Shown here: piece by piece, positions 8,971 to 18,380 of the stretch | How the letters are laid out: every line of letters starts with the position of its first letter | Numbering within the stretch: the stretch's first letter is position 1 | Source: CAITNM01 sp037138055 | GTDB lineage: Bacteria; Pseudomonadota; Alphaproteobacteria; Paracaedibacterales; CAITNM01 | Length of the DNA stretch: 64,000 nt | Reading direction: 5' to 3' | NCBI GenBank assembly: GCA_037138055.1 | Contig: JBAXJB010000002.1 | Location: 1-64,000, forward strand | Program-made: the position numbers and the translations under genes | Notes under the pieces: generated by a model | What the model was told of the DNA's origin: nothing | Databases searched by the model: none | Seen by the model: only the letters and a program-made list of their open reading frames with translations

Positions 8971-9694
8971 TGCAATCAAAACTCATAAGGTATCTGCAAA
9001 TGAATCCTTGGAAAGTGTTCTCGACCAATACGTGACTAATCTTAATAATGGCGATATTTTGGCCATTACTTCAAAAATTGTTAGTCTTTGCCAGGGACTG
9101 GTAGTTGAAAAATCATCTATTTCCAAACGTGATCTTATAGCTCGTGAAGCTGATCGTATTTTGCATACAGACCATAATCCATATGACCTGTACCTTACCA
9201 TTAAAGACAACATCCTTATTCCCTCTGCAGGCATTGATGAATCAAACAGTAATGGTGTGTATATTTTATACCCCCAAAACGTGCAGGCTGTTGCTCACAC
9301 TATTTGGCAACATTTGACTGCTAAATTTTCCATAGAAAACTTAGGCGTTATTATTACCGATAGTCATACAACCCCAATGCGTCGGGGTGTTACAGGAATT
9401 ACCCTTGGTTGGTGTGGATTTGAACCACTGCATTCTTATGTTAATAAGCCAGATATTTATGGAAACCTGCTGCATGTGACCCAAATCAATATTCTTGATG
9501 CGCTGGCAACGTCTGCAGTTTTCATGATGGGAGAGGGGGATGAACAAACCCCCCTAGCAATTATACGTAATGCTCCTAAAATAAAGTTCACATCGCTTGC
9601 ACCAACCACTGAAGAAGAGAAAAGCGTCACTATCAGCATGGCAGAAGATTTGTACGCCCCGCTGCTTATGGCTGCAAAGTGGGCTAAGAGTTAG
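8960..9694 (+). CDS. CofE/FolC2-like gamma-glutamate ligase (putative folate polyglutamylation)
   Basis: A 244-residue member of the coenzyme F420-0:L-glutamate ligase family (COG1478). Recognisable stretches are NGDILAITSKIVSLCQG and later ITDSHTTPMRRGVTG and MGEGDEQTP. No other F420 gene is seen here. In some bacteria, including chlamydiae, members of this family have been proposed as alternative folylpolyglutamate synthases (FolC2). The 11-bp overlap with folD supports a folate role here; that is inference. It would add gamma-linked glutamates to folate and retain it in the cell. Confidence 0.8.
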   Translation: MQINAIKTHKVSANESLESVLDQYVTNLNNGDILAITSKIVSLCQGLVVEKSSISKRDLIAREADRILHTDHNPYDLYLTIKDNILIPSAGIDESNSNGVYILYPQNVQAVAHTIWQHLTAKFSIENLGVIITDSHTTPMRRGVTGITLGWCGFEPLHSYVNKPDIYGNLLHVTQINILDALATSAVFMMGEGDEQTPLAIIRNAPKIKFTSLAPTTEEEKSVTISMAEDLYAPLLMAAKWAKS

Positions 9695-9697
9695 AAG

Positions 9698-10132
9698 TTA
9701 GGCGTCATCTTTTGTTTCGTTATCTCCATTAGATTGTGCTGATGCGTCCTGCAGTTCTTTAATGCGCTGAAGCTCTTGCAACATAGTGGGAACTTTGGCG
9801 ATAAGCAAACATTGATAATGGCTCAGTGCAACGATAGCCTCATCTATATTCGGCTGTTCACAATTTAATGCATTAAAAATGGCTTCAAGACGAGCGCGTG
9901 TATCAAGCAAAGAAAGCTGAATGGCGGCAATTTTATCGTTTCTATGCGTTACGGAAACTTCTGTATCTGAATCATCGCTATCATCATCTCCATGCCTACT
10001 GCTACTTGTGGGTTTTGGTGTTTCATCAAGAGAATATAAATTTTCCCAACTGCCGTCACCTGCAGTAGCAAAAATAGGGGGAATAATCAAAGAAACTAAA
10101 CAGACTAAACAGACTAAACGTAAGCATTTCAT
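9698..10132 (-). CDS. Small secreted protein of unknown function
   Basis: 144 residues with a clear signal peptide (MKCLRLVCLVCLVSLIIPPIFATA), then an acidic Ser/Asp-rich stretch (residues ~40-58), then about 80 residues predicted helical. No family recognised. Convergent with the FolC2-like gene, 3 bp apart. Confidence 0.65.
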   Translation of the reverse strand: MKCLRLVCLVCLVSLIIPPIFATAGDGSWENLYSLDETPKPTSSSRHGDDDSDDSDTEVSVTHRNDKIAAIQLSLLDTRARLEAIFNALNCEQPNIDEAIVALSHYQCLLIAKVPTMLQELQRIKELQDASAQSNGDNETKDDA

Positions 10133-10241
10133 ACGTATTCCTTTTCATAGGTCAGTAGTCCATATAAAAATTTTGAACTACTCAGCAACAAAATGAAAGG
10201 AGTTTATGCATTTTCGCCATTTAGTATGTAGTATGGCTATT

Positions 10242-11525
10242 CTATTTCCTAAAAATTCCAACTACTTCTAAATGAGCAGCCCATAAAAATTGGTCTACTG
10301 GGTGCACAACTTCCAAGGTGTATCCGCCATTTTCCAAAACTTTTGCGTCTTTGGCAAACGTATGGGGATTACATGAAATATAAATAATCAACGGTACCTT
10401 GCTTAGGGCTAGCTGCTGTATTTGCTTTTCAGCACCGGCACGCGGAGGGTCAATCACTACCGTACTATAGTCATTTAATGCTTTTGTATCTAAAGGATTC
10501 TCGAACAGGTCCTGAACGTATGCAGACAGTGGAAATCCTTTGGCTGCTTCTGTAAGTACTTCAATAGCTTTGGGAGCGCCCTCAAACGCATCTACCAGTC
10601 CGTAGTCTAATAAAACGCCACTGAACGTGCCGCGTCCGCAAAATAAATCTAATAGTTTTGTTTGTGGACCTGCCTTATCAAGGGTTTGAATTACAATGTC
10701 TTGCATCCACCCCTGTGCCATGCTGCTTGCTTGTAAAAATGCCCAAGGGTCCACCGGTACTGTTAATTGACCAAATTTAGTTGTCATAGGCGCCACTTGC
10801 CATAACACGTCATACACCTTGCGATGCCTAAATTGCAGCCTATTCCATTTCGCCTGTTCAGCAATGGCGCTTAGTTGTGCGCGTTGATCTTCAGTTAGCT
10901 GATTTATCCCTTGAACTTCAATGGCAATATCTACCAGGCCTTCTAGTTCCAAAATAAAAATTGTTGATTTTTGAAAGGGCTCAAGCAGGTTTTCTAATGC
11001 TGTGCGCAAAAAGGGCAGGGCTTCTTGCAACGGTTGCGTTAAAACCGGACATTCTTCCATATCAATAATCTGGTGGCTTTGAAGACGGTGAAAGCCCATG
11101 AAAAGCTTATCACCTTTTTTAACAGCTTCAAGGTTCGCCCGGCGCCGTTGAGCCGGTGGCACTACTTTAATGGGTTCAATAACATAAGGGTTCAGACCGT
11201 TATCTAAAAATGCTTGAGTTAATAACGCCGTTTTGAATTCTTTATAAAACCCTTCACTAGCGTGTTGCAGTATGCATCCCCCGCAAGCGGTAAAATGCTT
11301 ACATGCAGGAGGTTGCCGTTCACTAGATGGCTTAAGAACCTGTTTGAAATACGTATTAGTGCGCCTTGGGTATTGCACCCGTTCAAACTCAACTTCTTCT
11401 CCAGGAAGGCAAAACGGCAGTTCTGTATCGCCACTGCTGCTTATTACCTCGGCAAAGCAATTGTCCTTTAGGCGCAAAGCCTTTCCTGTTGCTTGGGTAA
11501 TTATTGGCGGAGTTTGATTACGCAT
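10242..11525 (-). CDS. rlmD: RlmD/TrmA-family 23S rRNA uracil-C5 methyltransferase
   Basis: 427 residues. It has a TRAM-like N-terminus (GKALRLKDNCFAEV...GEEVEFE), a [4Fe-4S] cysteine set beginning CKHFTACGGC near residue 75, an AdoMet site (LLDLFCGRGTFSG) and the catalytic-Cys motif YISCNPHTFAKD near the C-terminus. These define the RumA/RlmD branch, which makes m5U at 23S position 1939 in E. coli. Alphaproteobacteria often have one such enzyme, so target specificity is inferred. Confidence 0.85.
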   Translation of the reverse strand: MRNQTPPIITQATGKALRLKDNCFAEVISSSGDTELPFCLPGEEVEFERVQYPRRTNTYFKQVLKPSSERQPPACKHFTACGGCILQHASEGFYKEFKTALLTQAFLDNGLNPYVIEPIKVVPPAQRRRANLEAVKKGDKLFMGFHRLQSHQIIDMEECPVLTQPLQEALPFLRTALENLLEPFQKSTIFILELEGLVDIAIEVQGINQLTEDQRAQLSAIAEQAKWNRLQFRHRKVYDVLWQVAPMTTKFGQLTVPVDPWAFLQASSMAQGWMQDIVIQTLDKAGPQTKLLDLFCGRGTFSGVLLDYGLVDAFEGAPKAIEVLTEAAKGFPLSAYVQDLFENPLDTKALNDYSTVVIDPPRAGAEKQIQQLALSKVPLIIYISCNPHTFAKDAKVLENGGYTLEVVHPVDQFLWAAHLEVVGIFRK

Positions 11526-11699
11526 AAAACACTAATGTAGACGTTGATTCATAACTTCGCATGTTAAGTCTTTTTGTTTTTTTAATCTATGCAAAAGTGA
11601 CAGTACGTAGAAGAGGCGAAATATTTTTTACAATATTTACTATTTGTTCATTAATTACTCCTTACACTAAATATAGTTACTCAAATAGGTAATTTGGTA

Positions 11700-12311
11700 A
11701 TGATTGATAAGGTTTTTGTACTTCTCACCTTATGGCCTTGCATATGGGCCTGTGGCGAACTGTCTGAAATTGAATCTTATCTGGGTGATATAGAATATTG
11801 CCTAAGGGAGTGGTCAGTATGCAAAATCTATACACAACAAGAAATGGACTCATTGCCACAAGCTACGCAATTTGCAGGTCGTGAACGCCTTATTGAACAT
11901 ATGAAAAGTATGAATTCCATATTAGACCGCTACGCCAATTTCAAACTTAAACGCGACGAGGGGCTTGCCTTAAGCGCAAAAATCAAAACATTTGCTGACA
12001 TAGACGTATTTCAAGAAGAATTTTTTGCTTCAGAAGACGCTGTTGAGGGAGATCCCAACGCTACAATAGAAAGATGCCTAAAATATTGTGGAATATTTTT
12101 AGCGAAGCGTCAGCTTATCTCTATGTTTAGTGGCGACAGAATCCGCGGAGAACCCTATTACAAAGCCACAACTGAACCGGTTTATCTTTATATGAAAAAA
12201 TTAAAGGAAAACATTGAATATGATGGCGGCTGTATAGGACGCTACAATGCAACGCTTGCAACTATAAAGGTAACAGGTGCCAAAAAATCATGGTTATGGT
12301 ACCCTTGGTAA
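11700..12311 (+). CDS. Secreted protein of unknown function
   Basis: About 203 residues from ATG 11700, with a signal-like N-terminus (MIDKVFVLLTLWPCIWACG) and a helical, Cys-containing body. Cysteines are paired by spacing (CL...VCKI, RCLKYCG), suggesting disulfides. No recognised domain. The next gene starts 20 bp later, so co-transcription is likely. Confidence 0.6.
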   Translation: MIDKVFVLLTLWPCIWACGELSEIESYLGDIEYCLREWSVCKIYTQQEMDSLPQATQFAGRERLIEHMKSMNSILDRYANFKLKRDEGLALSAKIKTFADIDVFQEEFFASEDAVEGDPNATIERCLKYCGIFLAKRQLISMFSGDRIRGEPYYKATTEPVYLYMKKLKENIEYDGGCIGRYNATLATIKVTGAKKSWLWYPW

Positions 12312-12330
12312 AAAAGTAAGGGTAATTCCA

Positions 12331-13254
12331 ATGGAATACGTAATTTACGGCGTTGCTGCGCTGGTTGGTATTTATTTAATACGTTCAGTACGTATTGTAC
12401 CACAAGGGTATGAACACACAGTTGAACGGTTTGGTCGCTACATTCAAACCTTAAAACCTGGTTTGAATCTGATTATTCCTTTCGTTGATGCGGTTGGATC
12501 TAAAATCAACATGATGGAATCAGTCTTGCAAGTTCCATCGCAAGATATTATCACCAAAGACAACGCAGTCGTGAATGTTGACGGAGTGATTTTTTATCAA
12601 ATTCTTGATGCATCAAAGGCGGCATACGAAGTGACTAACCTTCAAGTTGCAATTTTAAATTTAACCATGACCAATATTCGTACTGTTATGGGTTCAATGG
12701 ATTTAGATGAATTGCTATCATGCCGTGAAAAAATCAATGCACGTCTATTGTCTGTAATTGATGGTGCCACACACCCATGGGGCACAAAAGTGACTCGTAT
12801 TGAAATTAAAGATATTAAGCCCCCTAAGGACTTAGTTGATTCCATGGGGCGCCAAATGAAGGCTGAACGTGAAAAGCGCGCTTCAATTTTAGAAGCAGAA
12901 GGTCAGCGTCAATCTGAAATTCTAAAAGCAGAAGGCGAAAAGCAAGCCGCTGTCCTACAAGCCGAAGGTAAGCTAGAAGCTGCACGCCGCGAAGCTGATG
13001 GTCGTGAACGTCTAGCAGAAGCAGAAGCAAACGCTACTATCGCAATGTCAAATGCTATCAAGACCAGCGGACCAATGCCATTACAATATTTCATTGCAGA
13101 ACGCTACGTTCAAGCATTCAAAGACCTTGCATGCTCACCAAATCAGAAGGTGATTATGCTACCTTATGAAGCTACGAATATGCTAAGTTCAATTCAAGGA
13201 ATTCGTGAGCTTTTAGATGCTACCGATTCAAACCCAAAATCAAAGAAAGCCTAA
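12331..13254 (+). CDS. Paraslipin/QmcA-type SPFH membrane protein
   Basis: 308 residues from ATG 12331 (GTAAGGG just upstream); an in-frame start at 12277 would overlap the previous gene. One N-terminal membrane helix is followed by a stomatin-type SPFH domain (IVPQGYEHTVERFGRY) and a Glu/Ala coiled coil with repeated ILKAEGE-like units at about 195-250. It is the third SPFH protein in the window after HflK and HflC. It is followed by an nfeD gene 12 bp downstream, the classic slipin-NfeD pair that organises membrane microdomains. Confidence 0.9.
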   Translation: MEYVIYGVAALVGIYLIRSVRIVPQGYEHTVERFGRYIQTLKPGLNLIIPFVDAVGSKINMMESVLQVPSQDIITKDNAVVNVDGVIFYQILDASKAAYEVTNLQVAILNLTMTNIRTVMGSMDLDELLSCREKINARLLSVIDGATHPWGTKVTRIEIKDIKPPKDLVDSMGRQMKAEREKRASILEAEGQRQSEILKAEGEKQAAVLQAEGKLEAARREADGRERLAEAEANATIAMSNAIKTSGPMPLQYFIAERYVQAFKDLACSPNQKVIMLPYEATNMLSSIQGIRELLDATDSNPKSKKA

Positions 13255-13266
13255 CGGAGATAATTT

Positions 13267-13710
13267 ATGGATGCGATGTTTAATTTTTGTATGAATATGG
13301 CTGCTTGGCAGTGGATGAGCTTAGGTGTGGCTTTCTTGGCATTTGAGCTAATGTTCCCAGGCATATTTATGTTGTGGTTTGGTATTAGCGGTTTACTTAC
13401 CTCTGGCCTTGTGTACTTATTAGGTTTTTCAGGTGCACCTGCCATTATCATTTTCTTGGTACTTGGTTTGGTGGTTAGCTTTTTTGGCTATAAGTTCCAA
13501 AACAAAGAACCTAAGTTTTTAGTCAACAACATGAAAAAGGCGATGATTAATAAAACGATCACCCTTCAAGAACCAATCACAAACGGACAAGCGCGTGTGA
13601 AAATTGGCGATGGTCACTGGACAGTAACAGGACCTGATCTCCCAACTGGTTCAAAAGTTAAGGTTGTGGAAGTTTCTGGAAACAGCTTAGTTGTTGAATT
13701 GGCGAAGTAA
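13267..13710 (+). CDS. Short NfeD-family membrane protein
   Basis: 147 residues. Two or three hydrophobic helices (about 12-75) lead into a C-terminal OB-fold-like NfeD domain (about 90-147, with TLQEPITNGQARVKIGDG). It matches the short YbbK type of NfeD that works with the slipin encoded immediately upstream. Convergent with hemA, 1 bp apart. Confidence 0.88.
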   Translation: MDAMFNFCMNMAAWQWMSLGVAFLAFELMFPGIFMLWFGISGLLTSGLVYLLGFSGAPAIIIFLVLGLVVSFFGYKFQNKEPKFLVNNMKKAMINKTITLQEPITNGQARVKIGDGHWTVTGPDLPTGSKVKVVEVSGNSLVVELAK

Positions 13711-13711
13711 T

Positions 13712-14923
13712 CTACCCAGCCATCTTCATAAAGAGCTTGCCCCATAAACAACTAAGTGCATTGACCATATCGTGAATCATTTCTTTGGTATGAAAGGGCG
13801 TTACCGTTAGGCGCAGGCGCTCTTCCCCTCTGGGGACGGTTGGGTAATTGATTGGTTGTACGTAAATGTCAAAATCATGTAAAAGTGCGTCAGTAAAGTC
13901 TTTACATGCTTTGGCGTCACCAATAACCACTGGCACAATATGGCTTGGGGTATTGTGGTAATTCACTTGTGTTTTAGCTAAAAGGCTTTTTAACAAGTTA
14001 ACATTATCCCAAAGCTTCTCGCGCAGGTCATCCGCTTCTTGCAATACTTTAATTGAAGTTGTTGCAGCACTTGCCACCATTGGCGGAAGAGATGTTGTAA
14101 AAATAAAACCAGAAGCCAAACTGCGCACATAATCAACCAGGGATTTTGACCCAGTAATGTAGCCACCAATCACGCCATAAGCTTTTGCAAAATTTCCTTG
14201 AATAACATCAATGCGGTGTTGTTGATTAAGCGCATTGGCCAAACCAGCACCGCCCTTGCCATATATGCCAACTGCGTGCACTTCATCTAAATAGGTTAGG
14301 GCGTTGTATTCTTTAGCCAAATCGCAAATAACTTCTATGGGGGCAAAATCTCCCTCCATGGAATATACAGAAACAAAAGCAATCAGCTTAGGTTGCTTTT
14401 TGTCATATTGCTCTAGCTGTTTGCGTAATTCATCTAAATTATTGTGAGAAAACACATGTTTTTGCACACGGCTGTGGCTTATGCCATGAATCATGGATGC
14501 ATGAATTTTTTCATCGCAAAATGCCACACAATTAGGCAGGCCTTTAGCTAAGGTGCACAATGCAGCTTCATTGGCTACGTAGCCAGATGTAAAAACGAGC
14601 CCTGCTTCTTTTTCGTGCAAATCCGCAATGGTACGTTCAAGTTCCACGTGTAAATGGGCTGTGCCTGAAATATTGCGTGTGCCACCAGAACCAGCTCCAT
14701 ATGCTTTAGTTGCTTGTATCGCCGCTTCAATAACGCTGGGGTGATGACTCATGCCTAAATAATCATTGCTGCACCAAACAACTACAGGCTTAGGCCCATT
14801 GGCAGAATGCCAGGTTGCAACAGGTGAATTATGGGCATGCCGCTCTAAATCAGCAAACACACGGTAGCGTCCCTCTGATTTTAAAACATTTAGTTCTTGC
14901 TCAAAAAAATTATCGTAAGGCAT
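13712..14923 (-). CDS. hemA: 5-aminolevulinate synthase (ALAS)
   Basis: 403 residues, the standard length for alphaproteobacterial ALAS, which condenses glycine and succinyl-CoA in the first step of C4 haem synthesis. PLP lysine is Lys247 in GNFAKAYGVIGGYI. Other blocks: WCSNDYLGMSHHP, GSGGTRNISGT, HASMIHGI and LDEVHAVGIYG. Haem demand fits the ccm cytochrome c maturation genes at the far end of the window. Divergent from xseA. Confidence 0.95.
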   Translation of the reverse strand: MPYDNFFEQELNVLKSEGRYRVFADLERHAHNSPVATWHSANGPKPVVVWCSNDYLGMSHHPSVIEAAIQATKAYGAGSGGTRNISGTAHLHVELERTIADLHEKEAGLVFTSGYVANEAALCTLAKGLPNCVAFCDEKIHASMIHGISHSRVQKHVFSHNNLDELRKQLEQYDKKQPKLIAFVSVYSMEGDFAPIEVICDLAKEYNALTYLDEVHAVGIYGKGGAGLANALNQQHRIDVIQGNFAKAYGVIGGYITGSKSLVDYVRSLASGFIFTTSLPPMVASAATTSIKVLQEADDLREKLWDNVNLLKSLLAKTQVNYHNTPSHIVPVVIGDAKACKDFTDALLHDFDIYVQPINYPTVPRGEERLRLTVTPFHTKEMIHDMVNALSCLWGKLFMKMAG

Positions 14924-14972
14924 CGGGGTAGTTTGCAGGTTTTTAATGGAAACATAAAGAGGAATTTGTGCT

Positions 14973-16274
14973 ATGACTATAATAAAAGTTTCAAATTATT
15001 TGGTTAATGTGTACGCGCAAGCTGAAAATGTAGCGGTTTTTTCTGTTTCTGAGCTTTCCCAGCTTTTAAAGCGAGCTGTTGAATCGCAATTCGCACAAGT
15101 ATGTGTGCGCGGTGAAATCTCTGGATTTAAGTTGCACAGCTCTGGTCATGCTTATTTTGCACTGCGTGACGCTGATTGTGTGCTCGATGCTGTTATGTGG
15201 CGTGGAACAAAAACCACAGCCCCTCTTCAAGACGGGCTAGAAGTAATAGCCACTGGTAAACTGACCACCTACGGCGGACGTTCAAAATACCAAATGGTTA
15301 TTACCCACGTCGAAGCTGCGGGGCAGGGTGCCCTACTTAAAATTTTGCAAGACCGAAAAATCAAATTGCAAAAAGAAGGCTTGTTTGACAGAAAACGTGA
15401 ACTACCCAAATTCCCTAGTACTATTGGTGTAATTACGTCGCCAACGGGTGCGGTTATCCGTGATATTTTACACAGGATTAGTGATCGCTTTCCTTGTCAT
15501 GTATTGGTTTGGCCAGTGTTGGTGCAGGGGCCGGGGTCATCTGATCAAATAACAGCAGCAATTAAAGGCTTTAATAGTCTAGCTCAACGACCAGATGTGC
15601 TAATTGTGGCCCGCGGTGGTGGCAGTCTTGAAGATTTGTGGGCATTTAACGAAGAAAACGTTGTGCGTGCTGCAGCTTTTAGTGAAATTCCTATTATTTC
15701 CGCTGTTGGCCACGAAACTGACACAACCTTAATTGATTTTGCATCTGACAAGCGCGCACCAACGCCTACTGCGGCTGCGGAATTTGCTACGCCTGACCAG
15801 CAAAGCTTGAAATTATTCATTAGTGAATCAGAAACCAGGCTGCAACGTATTACTTTGCAGACTCAAGAACGCTATAAGCTAATGCTGGAAAACCTAAGTC
15901 GCAGAATTCCTGATTTACCGTCAATTGTACTTGAAAAAAACCAACGGCTAGATGAATGGTTTGAACGCTACGTTCGTTCCAGCGTGGTGTTTTTGGAACG
16001 CCAAGAGAATCAATTAGAAAAAATCACTAAACCTTTAAGCTTTGCATTTGCAAAGTCTTTTTCAGAAAAAGAGCAGGCCCTGAAATGGCAGGCTATGTTG
16101 CTTAATCAAAATTCCTTCCAACGAACCTTAGAAAAGGGATTTTGTTTGGTTGAAGGAGACAAGGGCGTGATCAGTTCAGCGCAAGCATTAAAAGCTGAAA
16201 AAGAAGCGAACATTCATTTTGCTGATGGCAAGGTTCGCGTGCAGCCCGTTAAAGAACAGAAAACATTGTTCTAG
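14973..16274 (+). CDS. xseA: Exodeoxyribonuclease VII large subunit
   Basis: 433 residues. An N-terminal OB-fold (VRGEISGFKLHSSGHAYF) is followed by the catalytic domain with GVITSPTGAVIRDI, VARGGGSLEDLWAFNEE and SAVGHETDTTLIDFASDKRAPTPTAAAE. XseA with XseB degrades single-stranded DNA to oligonucleotides. Its last codons (from about 16253) are repeated 1.03 kb downstream: the breakpoint of the tandem duplication lies inside this gene's 3' end. Confidence 0.95.
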   Translation: MTIIKVSNYLVNVYAQAENVAVFSVSELSQLLKRAVESQFAQVCVRGEISGFKLHSSGHAYFALRDADCVLDAVMWRGTKTTAPLQDGLEVIATGKLTTYGGRSKYQMVITHVEAAGQGALLKILQDRKIKLQKEGLFDRKRELPKFPSTIGVITSPTGAVIRDILHRISDRFPCHVLVWPVLVQGPGSSDQITAAIKGFNSLAQRPDVLIVARGGGSLEDLWAFNEENVVRAAAFSEIPIISAVGHETDTTLIDFASDKRAPTPTAAAEFATPDQQSLKLFISESETRLQRITLQTQERYKLMLENLSRRIPDLPSIVLEKNQRLDEWFERYVRSSVVFLERQENQLEKITKPLSFAFAKSFSEKEQALKWQAMLLNQNSFQRTLEKGFCLVEGDKGVISSAQALKAEKEANIHFADGKVRVQPVKEQKTLF

Positions 16275-16363
16275 CGCACTAAACTTATTGCTTTTTATTG
16301 AAATATAGATGATGGTATGTAACAAAAAAATTTTTGATTTAAACAAAAATACAGGGGGTTTAT

Positions 16364-17236
16364 ATGATAAAAAAAACAACATTTTTAATAATTTTGGGTC
16401 TGCTAAGCATAAGTCAGTTGACCGCTTCAGAAATTTTGCAGGGGCTTGTGTTAGAAACACCAATTATACGTGGTACTGTGGATGATTATGTTGCCAGACG
16501 CGGAGATCAACCAAGTAAGCTAGTTCTTGGTGCAGGACATATTGAAAATCCATATGCGCTCCATCCAAAATATCAGCCAGATGGTAATAATAGACTTACG
16601 GAAAGTTTACAAAGCGGTTATGAGTTTCATAAACATGAAAGATGGTATGCATTCAGCGCTGAAACAGATGGACCATTTGGTTCTGATATGGTTGGAAATA
16701 TTCGTATTCCTTCTCATCAGGAAATGATTTTTGTTCCTAATACTTGGGATATAATTTGGGATGAGTCTTATCACCCAAGTGTGTTGTCAGCGCAAAATCT
16801 TTTTGAAAATGCTTTTGCTTCTATGAAAACTGGAGGCCTTTTTGTGTTTACGCTGCCCATTTATAGGGTTTCTGATTACATTGCTACGGGACATGTTCCT
16901 AGGGTTCCTGATTACATTGCTACGCGACATGCCCAATTTAATGAAAAGTTAGCTTACCAAAATATATCTAATCATTTTACTTCGTTAGAAGACGTTGAAG
17001 AATTTGTTAGAAGAAATTTACAAATTATTGGTTTCTCAGAAGTCAGTATGCATAAAGGTGCTTTACTGAAAGCAGCAGGAGTTGATTTTATAGGGGATTT
17101 TCCAAAAGAAAATATTGCCCATATTTTGAGTTCGGCTACTACTATAGCTGCTAATCCAGGTACAAATCCTTTGCTTGCGATAGATGAGATTTTTGCGCAT
17201 ACAGGTGGCATGTATTATTTTGTTGCAAAAAAATGA
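16364..17236 (+). CDS. Secreted methyltransferase-like protein, copy A
   Basis: 290 residues with a signal peptide (MIKKTTFLIILGLLSISQLTA). The body looks like a degenerate class I AdoMet-methyltransferase fold: LVLGAGHIENP resembles motif I, DMVGNI motif II, NTWDIIWDE the post-II strand and ASMKTGGLFVFTLP the L-x-P-G-G block. Export is unusual because AdoMet is cytosolic. It may be an effector, or an enzyme that lost catalysis. It carries a private 36-bp tandem duplication (16865-16936; DYIATGH then DYIATRH) that copy B lacks. AGGGGG upstream is the ribosome site. Methyltransferase assignment is tentative. Confidence 0.6.
   Translation: MIKKTTFLIILGLLSISQLTASEILQGLVLETPIIRGTVDDYVARRGDQPSKLVLGAGHIENPYALHPKYQPDGNNRLTESLQSGYEFHKHERWYAFSAETDGPFGSDMVGNIRIPSHQEMIFVPNTWDIIWDESYHPSVLSAQNLFENAFASMKTGGLFVFTLPIYRVSDYIATGHVPRVPDYIATRHAQFNEKLAYQNISNHFTSLEDVEEFVRRNLQIIGFSEVSMHKGALLKAAGVDFIGDFPKENIAHILSSATTIAANPGTNPLLAIDEIFAHTGGMYYFVAKK
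16865..16936 (+). repeat. 36-bp in-frame tandem duplication inside copy A
   Basis: Two 36-bp units (16865-16900 and 16901-16936) differ at a few bases and encode RVSDYIATGHVP and RVPDYIATRHAQ. The paralogue has only one unit. Confidence 0.85.
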
Positions 17237-17285
17237 AGAAGAATTCGTAACAATAGCTGGTGCTGTTTTTCTTACAGATGGTTAT

Positions 17286-18310
17286 AGAACAGAAAACATT
17301 ATTTAGAGCGATAAATTTATTGCTTTTTGTTGAAATATAGATGATGGTATGTAACAAAAAAATTTTTGATTTAAACAAAAATACAGGGGGTTTATATGAT
17401 AAAAAAAACAACATTTTTAATAATTTTGGGTCTGCTAAGCGTAAGTCAGTTGAATGCTTCAGGAATTTTGCAGGGACTTGCGTTAGAAACACCAATTATA
17501 CGTGCTACTGTGGATGATTATGTTGCAGGACGTGGAGATGAGCCATGTAAGCTAGTTATTGGTGCTGGACATATTGAAAATCCAGATGCGCTCCATTCAG
17601 AATATCTGCCAGATGGTGGTAATAGCCTTACAGAAAGTTTACAAGGCGGTTATGAGTTTCATAAACATGAAGGATGGTATGCATTCAGCGCTGAAACAGA
17701 TGAACCATTTGGTTCGGATATGGTTGGTAATATTCGTACTTCTTCTCATCAGAAAGCGATTTTTGTTCCTAATACTTGGGATATAATTTGGGATGAGTCT
17801 TATCACCCAAGTGTGTTGTCAGCGCAAAATCTTTTTGAAAATGCTTTTGCTTCTATGAAAACTGGAGGCCTTTTTGTGTTTACGCTGCCCATTTATAGGG
17901 TTTCTGATTACATTGCTACGGGACATGAGTGTGACGAAGAAATTGATCATCCCCAATTTAACGAAAGCTTAGCTTACCAAAATTTATCTAATCATTTTTC
18001 TTCGTTAGGAGAAGCTGAAGAATTCGTTAGAAGTAATTTACAAATTATTGGTTTCTCAGAAGTCAGTATGCATAAAAGTGCTTTACTGAAAGCAGCAGGA
18101 GTTGATTTTATAGAGGATTTACCAGAAGAAAATATTGCCCATATTTTGAGTTCCTCTACCACTATAGCTGCTAATATAGCTGCTAATCGAGGTGAAAATC
18201 CTTTGCTTGCGATAGATGAGATTTTTGCGCATACAGGTGGCATGTATTATTTTGTTGCAAAAAAATGAAGAAGAATTCGTAACAATAGCTGGTGCTGTTT
18301 TTCTTAGTGA
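17286..18310. repeat. Tandem duplication, unit 2
   Basis: Second copy of the 1.03-kb unit, starting with a relic of the xseA 3' end (AGAACAGAAAACATT at 17286). Both untranslated flanks and the coding region are conserved at clearly recognisable identity. The right edge is where similarity stops after GTGCTGTTTTTCTTA. Confidence 0.85.
17396..18268 (+). CDS. Secreted methyltransferase-like protein, copy B
   Basis: 290 residues, a close paralogue of copy A with the same signal peptide and the same LVIGAGH, DMVGNI, TWDIIWDE and GGLFVFTLP blocks. It differs by DEEIDHP in place of the second DYIATRH unit and by a private AANIAAN duplication near residue 262. Coding and leader are duplicated together, so both copies should be expressed alike. 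Function unknown. Confidence 0.6.
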   Translation: MIKKTTFLIILGLLSVSQLNASGILQGLALETPIIRATVDDYVAGRGDEPCKLVIGAGHIENPDALHSEYLPDGGNSLTESLQGGYEFHKHEGWYAFSAETDEPFGSDMVGNIRTSSHQKAIFVPNTWDIIWDESYHPSVLSAQNLFENAFASMKTGGLFVFTLPIYRVSDYIATGHECDEEIDHPQFNESLAYQNLSNHFSSLGEAEEFVRSNLQIIGFSEVSMHKSALLKAAGVDFIEDLPEENIAHILSSSTTIAANIAANRGENPLLAIDEIFAHTGGMYYFVAKK

Positions 18311-18380
18311 ATGTATAGCAAAAGCCGTGTGCTCCCCCTTGCTGCACAAAAGGAAATCAAGTATTCTTCAATAATCCTTT

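Larger units (their letters stand above)
16253..17285. repeat. Tandem duplication, unit 1 (about 1.03 kb)
   Basis: Unit 1 starts in the last codons of xseA (AGAACAGAAAACATT). It contains a leader of about 80 bp, the first secreted methyltransferase-like gene and about 50 bp of 3' flank ending after CAATAGCTGGTGCTG. The whole unit recurs directly downstream. Confidence 0.85.
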
